A stretch of 33,757 nucleotides of DNA from Nanobdellota archaeon (GCA_030641715.1 DAOWGX010000029.1:1-33757); one strand, 5' to 3'; counted from the first letter of the stretch, positions 8,801 to 17,885 are shown. The notes: generated by a model from the sequence alone, not told the origin. A program made the numbers and translations.

Positions 8801-10472
8801 CAGCCTCGGCAACAGTCACATTTTCCCAATCACTCCCCGTAGACTTAAACTCGCAAGCCCAACACGAAGTATCGCAATTACCTTTATTACCCTCGCCACC
8901 ACCATCATCAACATCAAAGAACCCAGTCATCTCACACCAGGAATCCTGTTTCAAAATTTCATTCTCAAGATAATACTCTGTCTGCCAAGTTCCTCCGGCA
9001 GAAGTACAGGAACTCTTACTACCAATTACCCCAAGATCTGTTCCCCCTCCCGAACCAAATACCGCACCAGGATTAAAAGAACAATTCTTCACAATCGTAG
9101 AACTATTATCCCAAACACACGGCATTAAGAAATCTTCAATTAACTGCATACATAAAGTATAATTGTTCTTAGAATCTACATGTTCACAGAAAGGAACAGG
9201 TGGCTCGGGCTTTTTATCAGCAGTAGTCCCAGCAGTACAATAAGCTCCAGTAATCGTAGAATTAGTAGTTCCCCACACACAATTCGGCAAAGGTCCAAAC
9301 TTACAGGCAGACTTTAATTTAATATCAGTACACGCCAAATCAGCAGTATTATTAGCATTAGTATAGGTTGCATCTCCAGCCACATGCCCCTCGCACCAAC
9401 CAGCATTAACATTATAACAAATATTATCATTTGAATCATTAGCTACATCATTAGGGGAACTTGAATTACCACTAGTACAATAAGCACAACCAGTAATGTT
9501 ACCGCAAACCAACGGCTGATTATCTGCAAACCAACAATGAGCGCCTCCACCGAACATAAAACCTCCACCACCACCAGCAAAATCACCACTCGGCATTACA
9601 CAAGCTCCGGTAGAATTATACCATCCACCTTGATTAAAACAAGAATCGGTATCATTAAATGCTCCAAAACCTCCATCCCAGAAAGAATCTTCACACAAAC
9701 TATCACCATCCCAAGTACAAGGCATATATAAATCATTCTTCAAAGTATTACACTGTGTCTCATTACCATTGGCATCACTGCACATCTTTGACATACACCA
9801 ACCCCCTCCATAACTAGAATTTTCATAAAAACACATACCATCAAACACCGCCCCACAAGTAGTCTCGTTATCATCATAACTCCAACATCCTGTTTGCTCA
9901 CAACATCCAATATCGGTCAACGTTGCAGAGGGATTTTCCACCTGAGCATCAGACAAAGATTTTATCCAACACCAACTATTTTCATTAGCCCCATTTGCTT
10001 TCCAATTACAAGAATTAATTCCACAAGCAGCCTTATCTCCGTCATAATTCCAACAGCCATCTGTCATTCCACCCCAATCCATATTATCCCAATTTCCCAT
10101 ACATCCTCCAGAAGTAGTAGACTGAGTTCCATTAGGATACCACATAACAAAATAAGGGTCCCAAGTGCAACTAAGATTATAATTTGAAGAATTCAATAAA
10201 GGATTATAAGTTGAGTTTTCACAAAAAGATTGATTCGTCCCATCATAATCCCAACACCCAATATCCATACAACATCCTGGACTCATGTCGCACCAAGGAT
10301 CTTCTGCCATAGTCTTCCATTGACATCCACTCACTGCCACGCACTCTCCAGATGTAGTTCCAGACTTCGCCCAGCAATCAACCCAATCCGCAGAAACACC
10401 CCCCGAAAAAACCAAAACACCGACGACTAAAACAGCCAACAAAGAAAAACTCTTCAAAGATTTTATCACCAT
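5841..10472 (-). CDS. Giant exported Cys-rich repeat protein without its own anchor
   Basis: 1543 residues with a signal peptide (MVIKSLKSFSLLAVLVVGVL...GVSADW). Residues from about 30 to 980 are a chain of Cys-rich modules built on GCW-YD-----C followed by C-W and WC, for example GCWNYDGDKAACG and GCWQYDGNETACL. I count just over 100 cysteines, so an extracellular disulfide-bonded rod is likely. Two Asp-rich loops, CFNGKDDDADGMIDC (about 681) and CMNGVDDDENGLIDC (about 1216), resemble calcium-binding DxDxDG loops. A fibronectin-III-like stretch follows (DKTAPTVMFSKID...). The C-terminus (TCKVPVSLGF) has no membrane helix, unlike most neighbours. It is first in an operon with the 124-residue stub 1 nt away. 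The start is ATG 10472 with a TATA box 28 nt upstream. The family is not named; function beyond the cell surface is unknown. Confidence 0.85.
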   Translation of the reverse strand: MVIKSLKSFSLLAVLVVGVLVFSGGVSADWVDCWAKSGTTSGECVAVSGCQWKTMAEDPWCDMSPGCCMDIGCWDYDGTNQSFCENSTYNPLLNSSNYNLSCTWDPYFVMWYPNGTQSTTSGGCMGNWDNMDWGGMTDGCWNYDGDKAACGINSCNWKANGANENSWCWIKSLSDAQVENPSATLTDIGCCEQTGCWSYDDNETTCGAVFDGMCFYENSSYGGGWCMSKMCSDANGNETQCNTLKNDLYMPCTWDGDSLCEDSFWDGGFGAFNDTDSCFNQGGWYNSTGACVMPSGDFAGGGGGFMFGGGAHCWFADNQPLVCGNITGCAYCTSGNSSSPNDVANDSNDNICYNVNAGWCEGHVAGDATYTNANNTADLACTDIKLKSACKFGPLPNCVWGTTNSTITGAYCTAGTTADKKPEPPVPFCEHVDSKNNYTLCMQLIEDFLMPCVWDNSSTIVKNCSFNPGAVFGSGGGTDLGVIGSKSSCTSAGGTWQTEYYLENEILKQDSWCEMTGFFDVDDGGGEGNKGNCDTSCWACEFKSTGSDWENVTVAEAACVGSALGYCSWTNDTSAFSGLGWCDYPQEMEVGGSGDCNVNCEDCDFMNNPYDACVDSVAVCQWVNDTAAGTGEGYCVDKTKQVCDNYCFSCYDVTACQNSAINCSWDSIDSLCSPDGYSGEICFNGKDDDADGMIDCGDPDCGFDNFCGGAVFGGDCFAQGSEEDCSSTVAFGGMNCSWMTDTWNTDGWCDMPGANCWKYDDNLTACGLVAGCTNETSFSGGMCDMNMTKMDSVNCWQNYTEATCTDASCQWVNDTWCAGDGAGTDWCNNNPNAGWCDYKSFAVCMNSNESACGENTNCSWKEDSYSMQGGWCDVACFNESLDVGDCGSTGLGNICEWRDMSNTCQPEMFMMMGTGTGGKTGCWQYDGNETACLSKNVTCQYKNDSYAHNNVSVDESSGWCMDKAEFLHFGEMEGGVVELAVDSDNPFGQYGPEAEPGVGGEVDLMGMGMRVSDEGFNFGAGIFNMSNSIICNGYNVGAKMASNGTASEGTEGTGNASGSFYWYLDTDGSLTGGCDAVGSVSYEGYDFMVSYVSRNTSSGVVETKQLMRCVGGAWVATNALVTTSKKMSCGEIGGVMIALSKQDLESFANYNKTADMRIFMASANDTQNRTSPSDYLGPGYYTKGMIDFSFVDCSDPNTKDPKCKNIQKFGFNVFEECMNGVDDDENGLIDCDDPMCLFSPKCATGGAFAFAVDDSDKTAPTVMFSKIDKLSDGAFMKIDTNEPSNLSVSFYYSDATCTILNKTLNDVGGEAYQNYSNFKPFHALDLISDTLGYALANGTAYYYKVKVCDPSGNCGVSACSNFTTKVSTEVKSFVLKLDLPEGYTVDIPALNKTGYNFTETFNISGVSTTFDVGIKTNTSVTKNMNITVHSNCGDGLSIGFYGVNVFEPMKIDMTGAFVCDADTNMMGMNSSLKKWNTLIDKMYLGGATDYVEMTMPVTYSSENTFNFVDDDGVNPEVVNTYVNCGAGSSAGTTTCKVPVSLGF

Positions 10473-10496
10473 CTTGGACTACTGTAGAATAATTAC

Positions 10497-10504
10497 TTTA
10501 TAAA
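10497..10504 (-). promoter_or_regulatory. TATA box of the Cys-rich / stub / beta-helix operon
   Basis: The palindromic box TTTATAAA is centred 28 nt before ATG 10472, so the operon mRNA is probably leaderless. The three genes downstream have 1 nt or no spacing, so this is likely their single promoter. Confidence 0.55.
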
Positions 10505-10591
10505 CATTTCTGAAATTTAGAGTTCCAAAATAAAACCCAAAATTATTCATAAAAACCATTTACCCTCGAGAAAATCATCTAATCCTCGACG

Positions 10592-13500
10592 CTAAAAACC
10601 CCTAACTACCTCTCCCGTAACAACGCCCTTATCCTCCCAAGGATTCTCACCCCCCTCCTTCCCCTCATCGTCGTCCCTGCCACCACCCTTATCTCCTGAA
10701 ATCATCATCTTAAAAAACATCTTAAACAAACCCTTAACCTCTCCCGTCGCACTCTCAGGATAAACCTTCGCAGAATTCATAATATCCATCACCTTAAAAT
10801 ACATCTTAATCTCATTAATAAAATTCTTCACAATCCCAACCTTCCGAGGTCTTCTATCCCACGGAGGAGATTCAATCTCCGCCCCCCTCATATCCCTCTC
10901 CTCCATATCAATCAACTCATAAACCTTATCAAAATCAATTTCAATTCTAACATCCTCAGCATCCGCCTCCTCAGGAAGCATCGGTTCCATAATCAAAATA
11001 TCTCCCTCATTAACCTTTGCATAAATATTAAACACAAGTTCTCCCGTCGCTGGCTCAATAAAATTAATATTAACATCAAGGTTCCCATCATACTCTTCAA
11101 CAACCGATCTAATCCTCTTCATAAAACTCCCATCCTTCCTTATCTCCTCCCTCTCCTCGACGGTCAGACCTTCCTCGTTCCCCCTCTCCGCTTTCTCCTC
11201 GGGAGGCCCAGGAAACTCATGCTCCTTCATCGCTTTCTGCATCTCATACTTAATAAACTCCTTCGGTGGAAAAATCCAGACCTTCATATAAGGCGAAATA
11301 ATCGTAACCTTCCCCTCCATCCCAGGCATCTTAACCTCCCTAATTTCCTCCCAATATTCCAAACTCCCATAATCACTCTCATAACTTAAATTAATCAACT
11401 TATAATCCATTACATCCCCAACGTCGTCGAGACCAACACATTGCATCCGGTGTGCCATCTCCATCTGATTATCAACATTATTCCAATAAAGCTCAAAAAT
11501 CCCAGACATATGTTGCTCCCAATCCTCCGCAGAATTAACAAGATACTTCTCAAAAAACCACACCGCAAACTCCTGATTAAAACCCTTTTCAACTTCCCTT
11601 CTCTGCTTTTTCAAATTCTCCAAATCCCATTTACACCATTCAGCCTCGCCGCCAGAATAAAACTTTTGTTTCATCGGTTGAATCTCATCAAACGGCTCGC
11701 CCCACCCATTAAAATAAACAAACGCCTCAGTCTTCTGCTGAGCAGTCCTGCACTGTCCTCCCGCAATAAACACCCCCCTCTCCTCTTTACGAAAATGATC
11801 TTCTACAAAATAATCCTCAAACTCTTTCAATCCAGCGTCGACACAAACATGAACACACTCCTCCGCACATCTCTCAACATCATACCTCTCGCCATCCAAC
11901 TTCTCCTCGCAAACCCTCTTACAATCATCCGGACAACTCTTCTCCCGTCGCCGCCTTTCGTCCTCCTGTCTCCGGTCTTCACCTTCCCTGTCATCTTCCC
12001 AATCGTCCCCGTCCCAATTCTCTTCCACCTCATGAGAACTATCTCCTTCGAAATAAGGTCTATCATCAACAAAATTATTATCAACACCTTCTCCATCAGG
12101 TTTGTCCTCAACGACAACAAATTCACCTTCCCCCGCAGACCCTTCATCCACCACCACATTTCCCTCAGGTTTGTCCTCGATAACAACAGATTCACTCTCC
12201 TCAACAGCTCCTTCCATATCTTCTCCACCACCCTCCACAACAGCCCCTGTAATCCTCATCATAAAAGCCCCAATAAAATTAAACACAGCCTCGCCAGTTA
12301 TCTCAACAGACTCATCTATCTCTGCTTCTACACTCTCTTCGACAACCTCCGACTCACTATCCTCCTCGACAACATCCTCCTCAACTTCCTCTCCAACATC
12401 ATCCCCATCAATAATATCATCTATAATCTCTGTATCCTCTTGCTCCCCCTCCTCGACAACCTCAATCTCAGGCTCATCCACACTCACATCCCCTTCAACC
12501 ACCTCGACAACCTTCGGAAGCATAACACACTTACCGTTGCTGCAAACATCATCCACTCCTCCGCAATCTTCCCTTACCTCACATTCAACCCCAACTTCCT
12601 CCTCGACAACTACTCCTCCGCCAACACACTCGCTGTCAACACAACTCTCACCCTCACACTGCCAATCTTCCTCACACCCTTCACCGACCCCATTCCCATT
12701 AGAACACCGTCCGACCCTGCACTTATAATACATACACTCATCATCAGAAGAACAATCCTCCCCGTAATCCTTCTTATCCGAAACTGAAGAATCACAATCC
12801 TCGTCGCACTTACCACCCTCGAACGGTTCGCAAAATCCATTGCCACAAGTCCACTTACAATCAGTAGGACAATTATACGAATCCTCACCCCTAGTCTCCT
12901 CACATTCACCGTCGCCGCAAACCGAAGAAACCTCACCAGAACACGAAACAGCAACATCATTCCAAATCCCATTCAAACAAATACCCACGACAACTTTCTC
13001 TCCCGATTCACAATGCCTCTCCTTTTTCTGACCATCGACACACTCAGCCTCCTGACACTCCGAAAGCTCCGTAACAACACACTCATTCTCCACACATTCC
13101 GTCTTCCCACAAAGCGACCGAGGACAATCCTCATCAACTCCACAATATTCAACAGCCTCAATACAAATCGGTTCCAAAGGACAACCATTCACATCCTCCC
13201 CGCTAAAAATCACACTCCCCGAACAAACAATAGCATCCCACATTCTGCAAACAGAACAATCATTAGGACAACCCTCAGCCTCGCCAACTTCACAAATATG
13301 ATTCCCGCAAACAGCCTCGTGCCCTCCCGCAATTTCCTCTCTCAACTGACAAACTCCAGAAATACAATACAAATCTTTTATTTCAATTCTAGTTTCATTA
13401 CCATCACCAACTCCAATCTCCATCACCCCGCAAACCTTCCCAGCACACTGACTATCCTCACAATCAGAAAAATCATTCCCATTATCATCTTCGAGATTAT

Positions 13501-14773
13501 CACAAATTTCTTGACCTCGTTCCAAAAACACCTCAACAAGCCTCCTCTCAAAACCAACCTCCTCAAAATAAAATTCTTTCTTATCATAACCCTCAAACAA
13601 ATTCAAATAAAATTCTTTCCTCTCCCGATAATTTTCCTCCCTCAGTCTCTGCTCTATCTCCTTCTCTAACTTCTCAAGCTCCCTCCAATCCTCCCGAGTC
13701 TGCTCCCTATTATTCTCCAACGCCTTCCTCCTCGGCTCCAACTGCTCTTTAACCTCCTCCCAAATATTATTCGACTTCTCATTCCACACATCATTCAACA
13801 TCCACAACTTATTCTTATACGAAATCGCAGAACCATAATCTCCTTTCTCTAAAAATCCTTCAATCTCGTCGATAATCTTCCCCATCTCACCCTTAAACTC
13901 ATCAAAATTCATCCCCTTATATCGCCCTTTAGATTCATATCCCTCGTCCCCAATATCCTCCGGCATCTTAAATCTCCCCCGACTATCAAGCCACATATCA
14001 AGATTAATCCACTGCCACTCACAATCGTCACACATCTCCAACCTCATTATCACCTCAACATCGTCGCCATCAAAAAAATCAATCTCATTCACAAGCATCT
14101 TTTGCTTCTCCCTCTGATTCTCCGAACCAAAAATAGACTTCATAATATCCTCGCACTTCCCATTACTCCTTCTAAAATAACTCTCAAAAACCTTTTCCGC
14201 ATTAACACTTTCCTTAGCAAGAGCTTCCCCGTTCTCCCTCGAAGAATCCAAATTAAACGCTTCCGCCAGAATCTTAATATCCTCAATCTTCCCCTTAATA
14301 TCTATCTGCTCCTCGGGCTTCTGGAATTCCGTCTGAAAATTCAATCTATAGACTAAAGATCCCACATCACTTCTTTTAAACATCGACGGAAACGCACTCA
14401 ATCTAATTTGAATCTTCTTCCCATCAAAAACAATCTTCTTCCAAATAGGAACCTCTTCGTCCAACTTCATCTCATTCCCTTCCCTCTCAACCCAGACCCA
14501 TCTCGTCTCCTCATTCGGCTCCCCCAACGCCTTCCTTATCTGCTCCTGTTTCAAAATCCCTCCGTCGTGCTTCTCAACCGCACCCAACTCCTCATTCAAA
14601 CCTTCCCTCACCGAACTCAAATAAACCATCAACTGAACATAATTTATATTCCCAATCTCGTACTCTTCCGCATAATATGTAACCCTTTGTAATTCATCGT
14701 CGATAGAACCCGCTAAAACCGTTGGTAAAAAAAACAACGATAACAAAAAAAACATCACCACGCATTTTTTCAT
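10592..14773 (-). CDS. Large exported acidic Cys-rich protein with repeated Val-Thr-Gly motifs
   Basis: 1393 residues with a clear signal peptide (MKKCVVMFFLLSLFFLPTVLA). Residues from about 22 to 420 are a mixed helical region rich in Glu and Lys. A loop CDNLEDDNGNDFSDCEDSQC (about 423) resembles Asp-rich calcium loops. Residues from about 450 to 750 are Cys-rich modules such as CGDGECEETRGEDSYNCPTDC. About 780-950 is very acidic (runs of VVEE, DDD) and includes a weakly hydrophobic patch with RITGAVV. A C-terminal domain of about 430 residues begins with CPDDCKRVCEEKL; the protein ends GVVTGEVVRGF without a membrane helix. Sequons are sparse, in contrast with the neighbours. It lies downstream of purA with 47 nt between, and has its own AT-rich box at 14795-14802. 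I do not recognise a named family; disulfide-stabilised, probably metal-binding, surface or secreted protein. Confidence 0.8.
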   Translation of the reverse strand: MKKCVVMFFLLSLFFLPTVLAGSIDDELQRVTYYAEEYEIGNINYVQLMVYLSSVREGLNEELGAVEKHDGGILKQEQIRKALGEPNEETRWVWVEREGNEMKLDEEVPIWKKIVFDGKKIQIRLSAFPSMFKRSDVGSLVYRLNFQTEFQKPEEQIDIKGKIEDIKILAEAFNLDSSRENGEALAKESVNAEKVFESYFRRSNGKCEDIMKSIFGSENQREKQKMLVNEIDFFDGDDVEVIMRLEMCDDCEWQWINLDMWLDSRGRFKMPEDIGDEGYESKGRYKGMNFDEFKGEMGKIIDEIEGFLEKGDYGSAISYKNKLWMLNDVWNEKSNNIWEEVKEQLEPRRKALENNREQTREDWRELEKLEKEIEQRLREENYRERKEFYLNLFEGYDKKEFYFEEVGFERRLVEVFLERGQEICDNLEDDNGNDFSDCEDSQCAGKVCGVMEIGVGDGNETRIEIKDLYCISGVCQLREEIAGGHEAVCGNHICEVGEAEGCPNDCSVCRMWDAIVCSGSVIFSGEDVNGCPLEPICIEAVEYCGVDEDCPRSLCGKTECVENECVVTELSECQEAECVDGQKKERHCESGEKVVVGICLNGIWNDVAVSCSGEVSSVCGDGECEETRGEDSYNCPTDCKWTCGNGFCEPFEGGKCDEDCDSSVSDKKDYGEDCSSDDECMYYKCRVGRCSNGNGVGEGCEEDWQCEGESCVDSECVGGGVVVEEEVGVECEVREDCGGVDDVCSNGKCVMLPKVVEVVEGDVSVDEPEIEVVEEGEQEDTEIIDDIIDGDDVGEEVEEDVVEEDSESEVVEESVEAEIDESVEITGEAVFNFIGAFMMRITGAVVEGGGEDMEGAVEESESVVIEDKPEGNVVVDEGSAGEGEFVVVEDKPDGEGVDNNFVDDRPYFEGDSSHEVEENWDGDDWEDDREGEDRRQEDERRRREKSCPDDCKRVCEEKLDGERYDVERCAEECVHVCVDAGLKEFEDYFVEDHFRKEERGVFIAGGQCRTAQQKTEAFVYFNGWGEPFDEIQPMKQKFYSGGEAEWCKWDLENLKKQRREVEKGFNQEFAVWFFEKYLVNSAEDWEQHMSGIFELYWNNVDNQMEMAHRMQCVGLDDVGDVMDYKLINLSYESDYGSLEYWEEIREVKMPGMEGKVTIISPYMKVWIFPPKEFIKYEMQKAMKEHEFPGPPEEKAERGNEEGLTVEEREEIRKDGSFMKRIRSVVEEYDGNLDVNINFIEPATGELVFNIYAKVNEGDILIMEPMLPEEADAEDVRIEIDFDKVYELIDMEERDMRGAEIESPPWDRRPRKVGIVKNFINEIKMYFKVMDIMNSAKVYPESATGEVKGLFKMFFKMMISGDKGGGRDDDEGKEGGENPWEDKGVVTGEVVRGF
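12096..12178 (-). repeat. In-frame 69-bp direct repeat inside the acidic protein gene
   Basis: The plus-strand string tcaggtttgtcctc occurs at 12096-12109 and again at 12165-12178, a 69-bp (23-codon) period. It encodes EDKP[ED]G twice, each next to Val-rich segments (SVVIEDKP, FVVVEDKP). It looks like an internal duplication of the acidic linker. Confidence 0.6.
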
Positions 14774-14794
14774 AATATATACTAATCTAAATAC

Positions 14795-14802
14795 TATTAA
14801 AA
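14795..14802 (-). promoter_or_regulatory. Possible TATA box for the acidic Cys-rich protein
   Basis: The minus strand reads CTTTTAATAG, with TTTTAATA centred about 25 nt before ATG 14773. No Shine-Dalgarno sequence is visible, so a leaderless start fits. Confidence 0.35.
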
Positions 14803-14820
14803 GTTTTGGGAAAACAAAAC

Positions 14821-16251
14821 CTACCTAACAATCGTCGCATCTCGCTCCGCACCCACAGAGACCATCGCAACACGCCCGCCCGTAAACTTCTCTAAATCCC
14901 CAACAGCGTCCCTAAAAGATTTCGGCAACTTATCAAAACTCCTAACATCCCCAATGTCCCCATATCCCTCATACACCTTATTAATAGGCTTAACCGACCT
15001 GAGAAAACCTTCATCAGTTCCGAACCTAGTAGAAAAACCCATTGAAGTAGCATACTCATAACAAATCTCAAAATCACCTTTATTTGAAAGACAATCTGCT
15101 TTCGTCAAAACCATCAAAGGACCATTTATCCCGACGGCATACTTAAGAGCAACTGCATCAGTCCATCCAATCCTCCTCGGCCTTCCCGTCGTCGCCCCAT
15201 ACTCTCCTGCCGCAAGCCTCATCCCAGCCCCACGAACAAAAGAATCCTCAGACTTAATCATCTTCAAAATCCGAGGATGAGAAGAATCATATTTTATCCC
15301 TTCACCATGCCGGGTAAAATAAATACCATTACTCTCCAACTCATTTTCCAACTCATGTCCAGACTCCCCACAATATTTTTCAGACTTGACTCCCCCAAGT
15401 TCCGTCGGAAACGGACCTCCGCCAACACGAGTCATAAATGGAAACTTAACTATCCCAAGAGGCAAATCAATACGCCGAGAAGAAATACCGACCCCACTAG
15501 CAGTTCCATTAAGAGAACAATCAGACGAAGTAACATAAGGATACGTCCCATGCTCGACACTAAGCAAAAGACCCTGCGCTCCCTCCAGTAAAACCTTCTT
15601 CCCTTGCTTTAAAAAAGTCTGCATCTCTGCATCCGTATCGCTAACAAAAGGAAAAAGTCTACGAGCAAAAGGACGACTTTCCTCAACAATTTTTTCAATA
15701 TCTATCTTTTGATTAGGATAAAAATCTTTAACCTTCCCAATCTTCGAAGAAAGAATATTCTTATCTAAAAATTCAAACATCCTAATACCTCGTCGACCAA
15801 CTTTATCAGAATAACAAGGACCTATTCCCCTGCCTGTAGACCCCACACCTCCATTGCCTTGAGATTCATACCGTGCCTTATCCTGTCCAACATGATAATC
15901 AAGAATAACATGAGCATCCCTGCTAACCATTAAATTATCAATCGTCTTTCCAGCATCAATAATCTCGTCCATTTCCTGAACCAAAACTTTCGGATTAACC
16001 ACCATCCCTTTTCCAAGAATATTAAATTTACCCTCACTGTCGTAAACAATTCCCGCAGGAAGCAAATGAAAAACTCTCTTCTCTCCATTAACAACGACTG
16101 TGTGCCCCGCATTATTTCCCCCAGTTCCTCGAGCAATCACATCAGCCCACTCAGAAAAATAATCAGAAAACTTTCCCTTCCCCGTGTCCCCCCACTGATT
16201 ACAAACAATCGACGCAACCTGAACACCATCCAACAACTTATCAATACCCAT
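14821..16251 (-). CDS. purA: Adenylosuccinate synthetase
   Basis: 476 residues. PurA joins IMP and aspartate with GTP hydrolysis to give adenylosuccinate, the first step from IMP to AMP. Family motifs seen: GTGGNNAGHT (catalytic His), GRGIGPCYSDKVGRRGIR, EGAQGLLLSVEHGTYPYVTSS, TTGRPRRIGWTDAVAL and TKADCL (guanine recognition, NKxD-like). The N-terminal loop reads QWGDTGKGK, where almost all members have GDEGKGK; the catalytic Asp is kept but the Glu is Thr. It is somewhat longer than the usual ~430 residues. The start ATG follows the guaB stop by 1 nt and has GGGAG upstream inside guaB, so the two are an operon that divides IMP between AMP and GMP. Confidence 0.95.
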   Translation of the reverse strand: MGIDKLLDGVQVASIVCNQWGDTGKGKFSDYFSEWADVIARGTGGNNAGHTVVVNGEKRVFHLLPAGIVYDSEGKFNILGKGMVVNPKVLVQEMDEIIDAGKTIDNLMVSRDAHVILDYHVGQDKARYESQGNGGVGSTGRGIGPCYSDKVGRRGIRMFEFLDKNILSSKIGKVKDFYPNQKIDIEKIVEESRPFARRLFPFVSDTDAEMQTFLKQGKKVLLEGAQGLLLSVEHGTYPYVTSSDCSLNGTASGVGISSRRIDLPLGIVKFPFMTRVGGGPFPTELGGVKSEKYCGESGHELENELESNGIYFTRHGEGIKYDSSHPRILKMIKSEDSFVRGAGMRLAAGEYGATTGRPRRIGWTDAVALKYAVGINGPLMVLTKADCLSNKGDFEICYEYATSMGFSTRFGTDEGFLRSVKPINKVYEGYGDIGDVRSFDKLPKSFRDAVGDLEKFTGGRVAMVSVGAERDATIVR

Positions 16252-16252
16252 C

Positions 16253-17731
16253 CTATTCTCCCGGACTAGCCTCCTTAATTATCGCTATATCATGAGGCCT
16301 TCCCTCTATCTGCCCCGCACCCGTAACCCTTATAAAATTCCCACGAGCCTTCAATGCTCCAATATCCTTCGCACCAATATACCCCATCCCCGATTGCAAA
16401 CCTCCCGCATACTTATCCAAAATATCTTCAACAGACCCCTTAAACGGAACTCTACCCTCGACACCTTCCGGAACAAGCTTGCCGGAAATTTGAGAATACC
16501 TCTCCCGAGATCCAGAATAATCCTTCATCGCCCCCAGCGAACCCATACCCCTATAACTCTTAAACCTCTGACCCTCCCGAACAATAACCTCCCCAGGCGA
16601 CTCACGCGTCCCGGCAAAAACACTCCCCATCATAACAGCATCGGCACCTGCAGAAATCGCCTTCACAACATCCCCCGAATTTCTAATCCCACCGTCGGCA
16701 ATAATATACCCCCCGCACTCCTTCGCCGCCCGAGATGCAACATAAATCGCACTTACCTGAGGCACACCAACACCAGCCACAACACGAGTAGTACAAATAG
16801 AACCAGGGCCAATACCCACCTTTACAGCGTCAGCACCAGCCTCAAACAACTCCTTCGCACCTTCATAAGTCGCAACATTCCCCGCAACAAGACTAAACTT
16901 ATAAGAATTATCAAATGTCCTCCTAATCTCCTTGACAGTATCAATAACATTCTTCGAATGCCCATGAGCAGTTCCGATAAGTAACACATCGCACTTCTTC
17001 TCAAGTAATCTACGCACCCGTCCCATATCCCTAATCCCGACATTAGCACCAACTCTCAACTGACCATTACAATCCAGATTATAACCTCCCACATTGCCTT
17101 CAACAACCCCCCGAACATCCTTAAAACAATAAAGCCCCCCAAGAGTCATATCAGAATTCACCAGAACCAACTTAGGAACCTTATCTTCTATCATAATTTT
17201 ATAAGCTTCTTTAACCGAAATATTCGAATCAGCAGTTACAGGATTCTCAACCATAAAACTTCTCACCTTGTCCTTCATCCCAGACAAAGCAGTCCTGTCC
17301 CTAGTCACAAGACCAACAACCTTCTCATTAGGATCAACAACGACCAAAGAAGAAAACCTATTGTCATACTTAGATAAAATACTCTCCACATCCTCCTTCG
17401 TCTGATTAGCCCGAACAGTAATCGGGGATTTAATCTTTTTATTTAAGGTATACTTAACATCGTCAACCGCCTTAACCTGAGACTCAACATCCGACTTCCA
17501 AAGAAATCCCAACCCCCCTCTCATCGCCATAGCCCTCGCCATCTCCGAACCAGTAACCGTATCCATGTCAGAACTAACCAACGGAATCCTCATTTTAAAA
17601 TTCCCAGAAATCCTAGTTTCCAAATCAATATCCACCGGAACCACTTCACTCCTACGAGGAACCAGCAAAACATCGTCAAACGTTAATCCAAGCCCTTTCT
17701 CTTCCGCATCCCGCAAAATATCAATCGCCAT
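16253..17731 (-). CDS. guaB: Inosine-5'-monophosphate dehydrogenase
   Basis: 492 residues. GuaB oxidises IMP to XMP with NAD, the committed step to GMP. Order: N-terminal barrel segment ([16 protein letters not shown]), a CBS pair at about 95-205 ([36 protein letters not shown]), then the rest of the barrel with [11 protein letters not shown] carrying the catalytic Cys, [15 protein letters not shown], and the flap [10 protein letters not shown]...SRERYSQ...[10 protein letters not shown] with the Arg-Tyr pair typical of IMPDH rather than GMP reductase. Odd point: the NAD-contacting Asp of I-D-[ST]-x-HGHS is Gly here ([10 protein letters not shown]). Length is normal for the CBS-containing form. 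The start ATG 17731 has AAAGGAAAA before it. A GC-rich structured element separates it from radA upstream. Confidence 0.95.
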   Translation of the reverse strand: MAIDILRDAEEKGLGLTFDDVLLVPRRSEVVPVDIDLETRISGNFKMRIPLVSSDMDTVTGSEMARAMAMRGGLGFLWKSDVESQVKAVDDVKYTLNKKIKSPITVRANQTKEDVESILSKYDNRFSSLVVVDPNEKVVGLVTRDRTALSGMKDKVRSFMVENPVTADSNISVKEAYKIMIEDKVPKLVLVNSDMTLGGLYCFKDVRGVVEGNVGGYNLDCNGQLRVGANVGIRDMGRVRRLLEKKCDVLLIGTAHGHSKNVIDTVKEIRRTFDNSYKFSLVAGNVATYEGAKELFEAGADAVKVGIGPGSICTTRVVAGVGVPQVSAIYVASRAAKECGGYIIADGGIRNSGDVVKAISAGADAVMMGSVFAGTRESPGEVIVREGQRFKSYRGMGSLGAMKDYSGSRERYSQISGKLVPEGVEGRVPFKGSVEDILDKYAGGLQSGMGYIGAKDIGALKARGNFIRVTGAGQIEGRPHDIAIIKEASPGE

Positions 17732-17774
17732 TTTTCCTTTTATCCAACCCTTATCGCCAACAATTTTTGTTTTC

Positions 17775-17885
17775 GCCCCTATGTATTTGGGGTGTGCCGG
17801 GACGGCGAGCAGGCTTAATCAAGGCGGAAGGTTGCGTGGCGTACAAACGTACGCGAGCGTTCTTCCAACACAGAGTAAGTCGCTA
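17775..17885. ncRNA. Candidate structured RNA (GC-rich multi-hairpin element)
   Basis: The radA-guaB gap holds about 110 bases of visibly high GC in an AT-rich region, and no ORF. On the plus strand it folds by eye into four hairpins: CCCC-loop-GGGG (from 17777), GCCG-gga-CGGC, GCCTTGATTAAGGC as an imperfect palindrome, and a larger one with stem GGAAG/CTTCC enclosing an 8/7-nt internal loop and an upper stem GCGTAC-aaac-GTACGC. On the plus strand an ACA triplet lies 15 nt after the 3' end of the upper stem, as in H/ACA guide RNAs, but I see no K-turn. Strand is undecided: it could be a separate sRNA or the 5' leader of guaB. It matches no tRNA, 5S or SRP pattern that I can identify. Confidence 0.4.

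Noticed and set aside
11441-12787. Open plus-strand frame of 448 codons, and a second Ser/Thr-rich one at 12102-12728
   Set aside because: They lie wholly antisense to the acidic Cys-rich gene, have no promoter or ribosome-binding site, low-complexity translations (His/Ile/Leu/Asn or Ser/Thr), and are explained by the strand asymmetry.
17775-17885. Signal-recognition-particle RNA (GTGTGCCGGGA and GAGCAGGC resemble parts of SRP RNA)
   Set aside because: The order of the pieces is wrong, the conserved helix 8 loops are missing and the element is too short.
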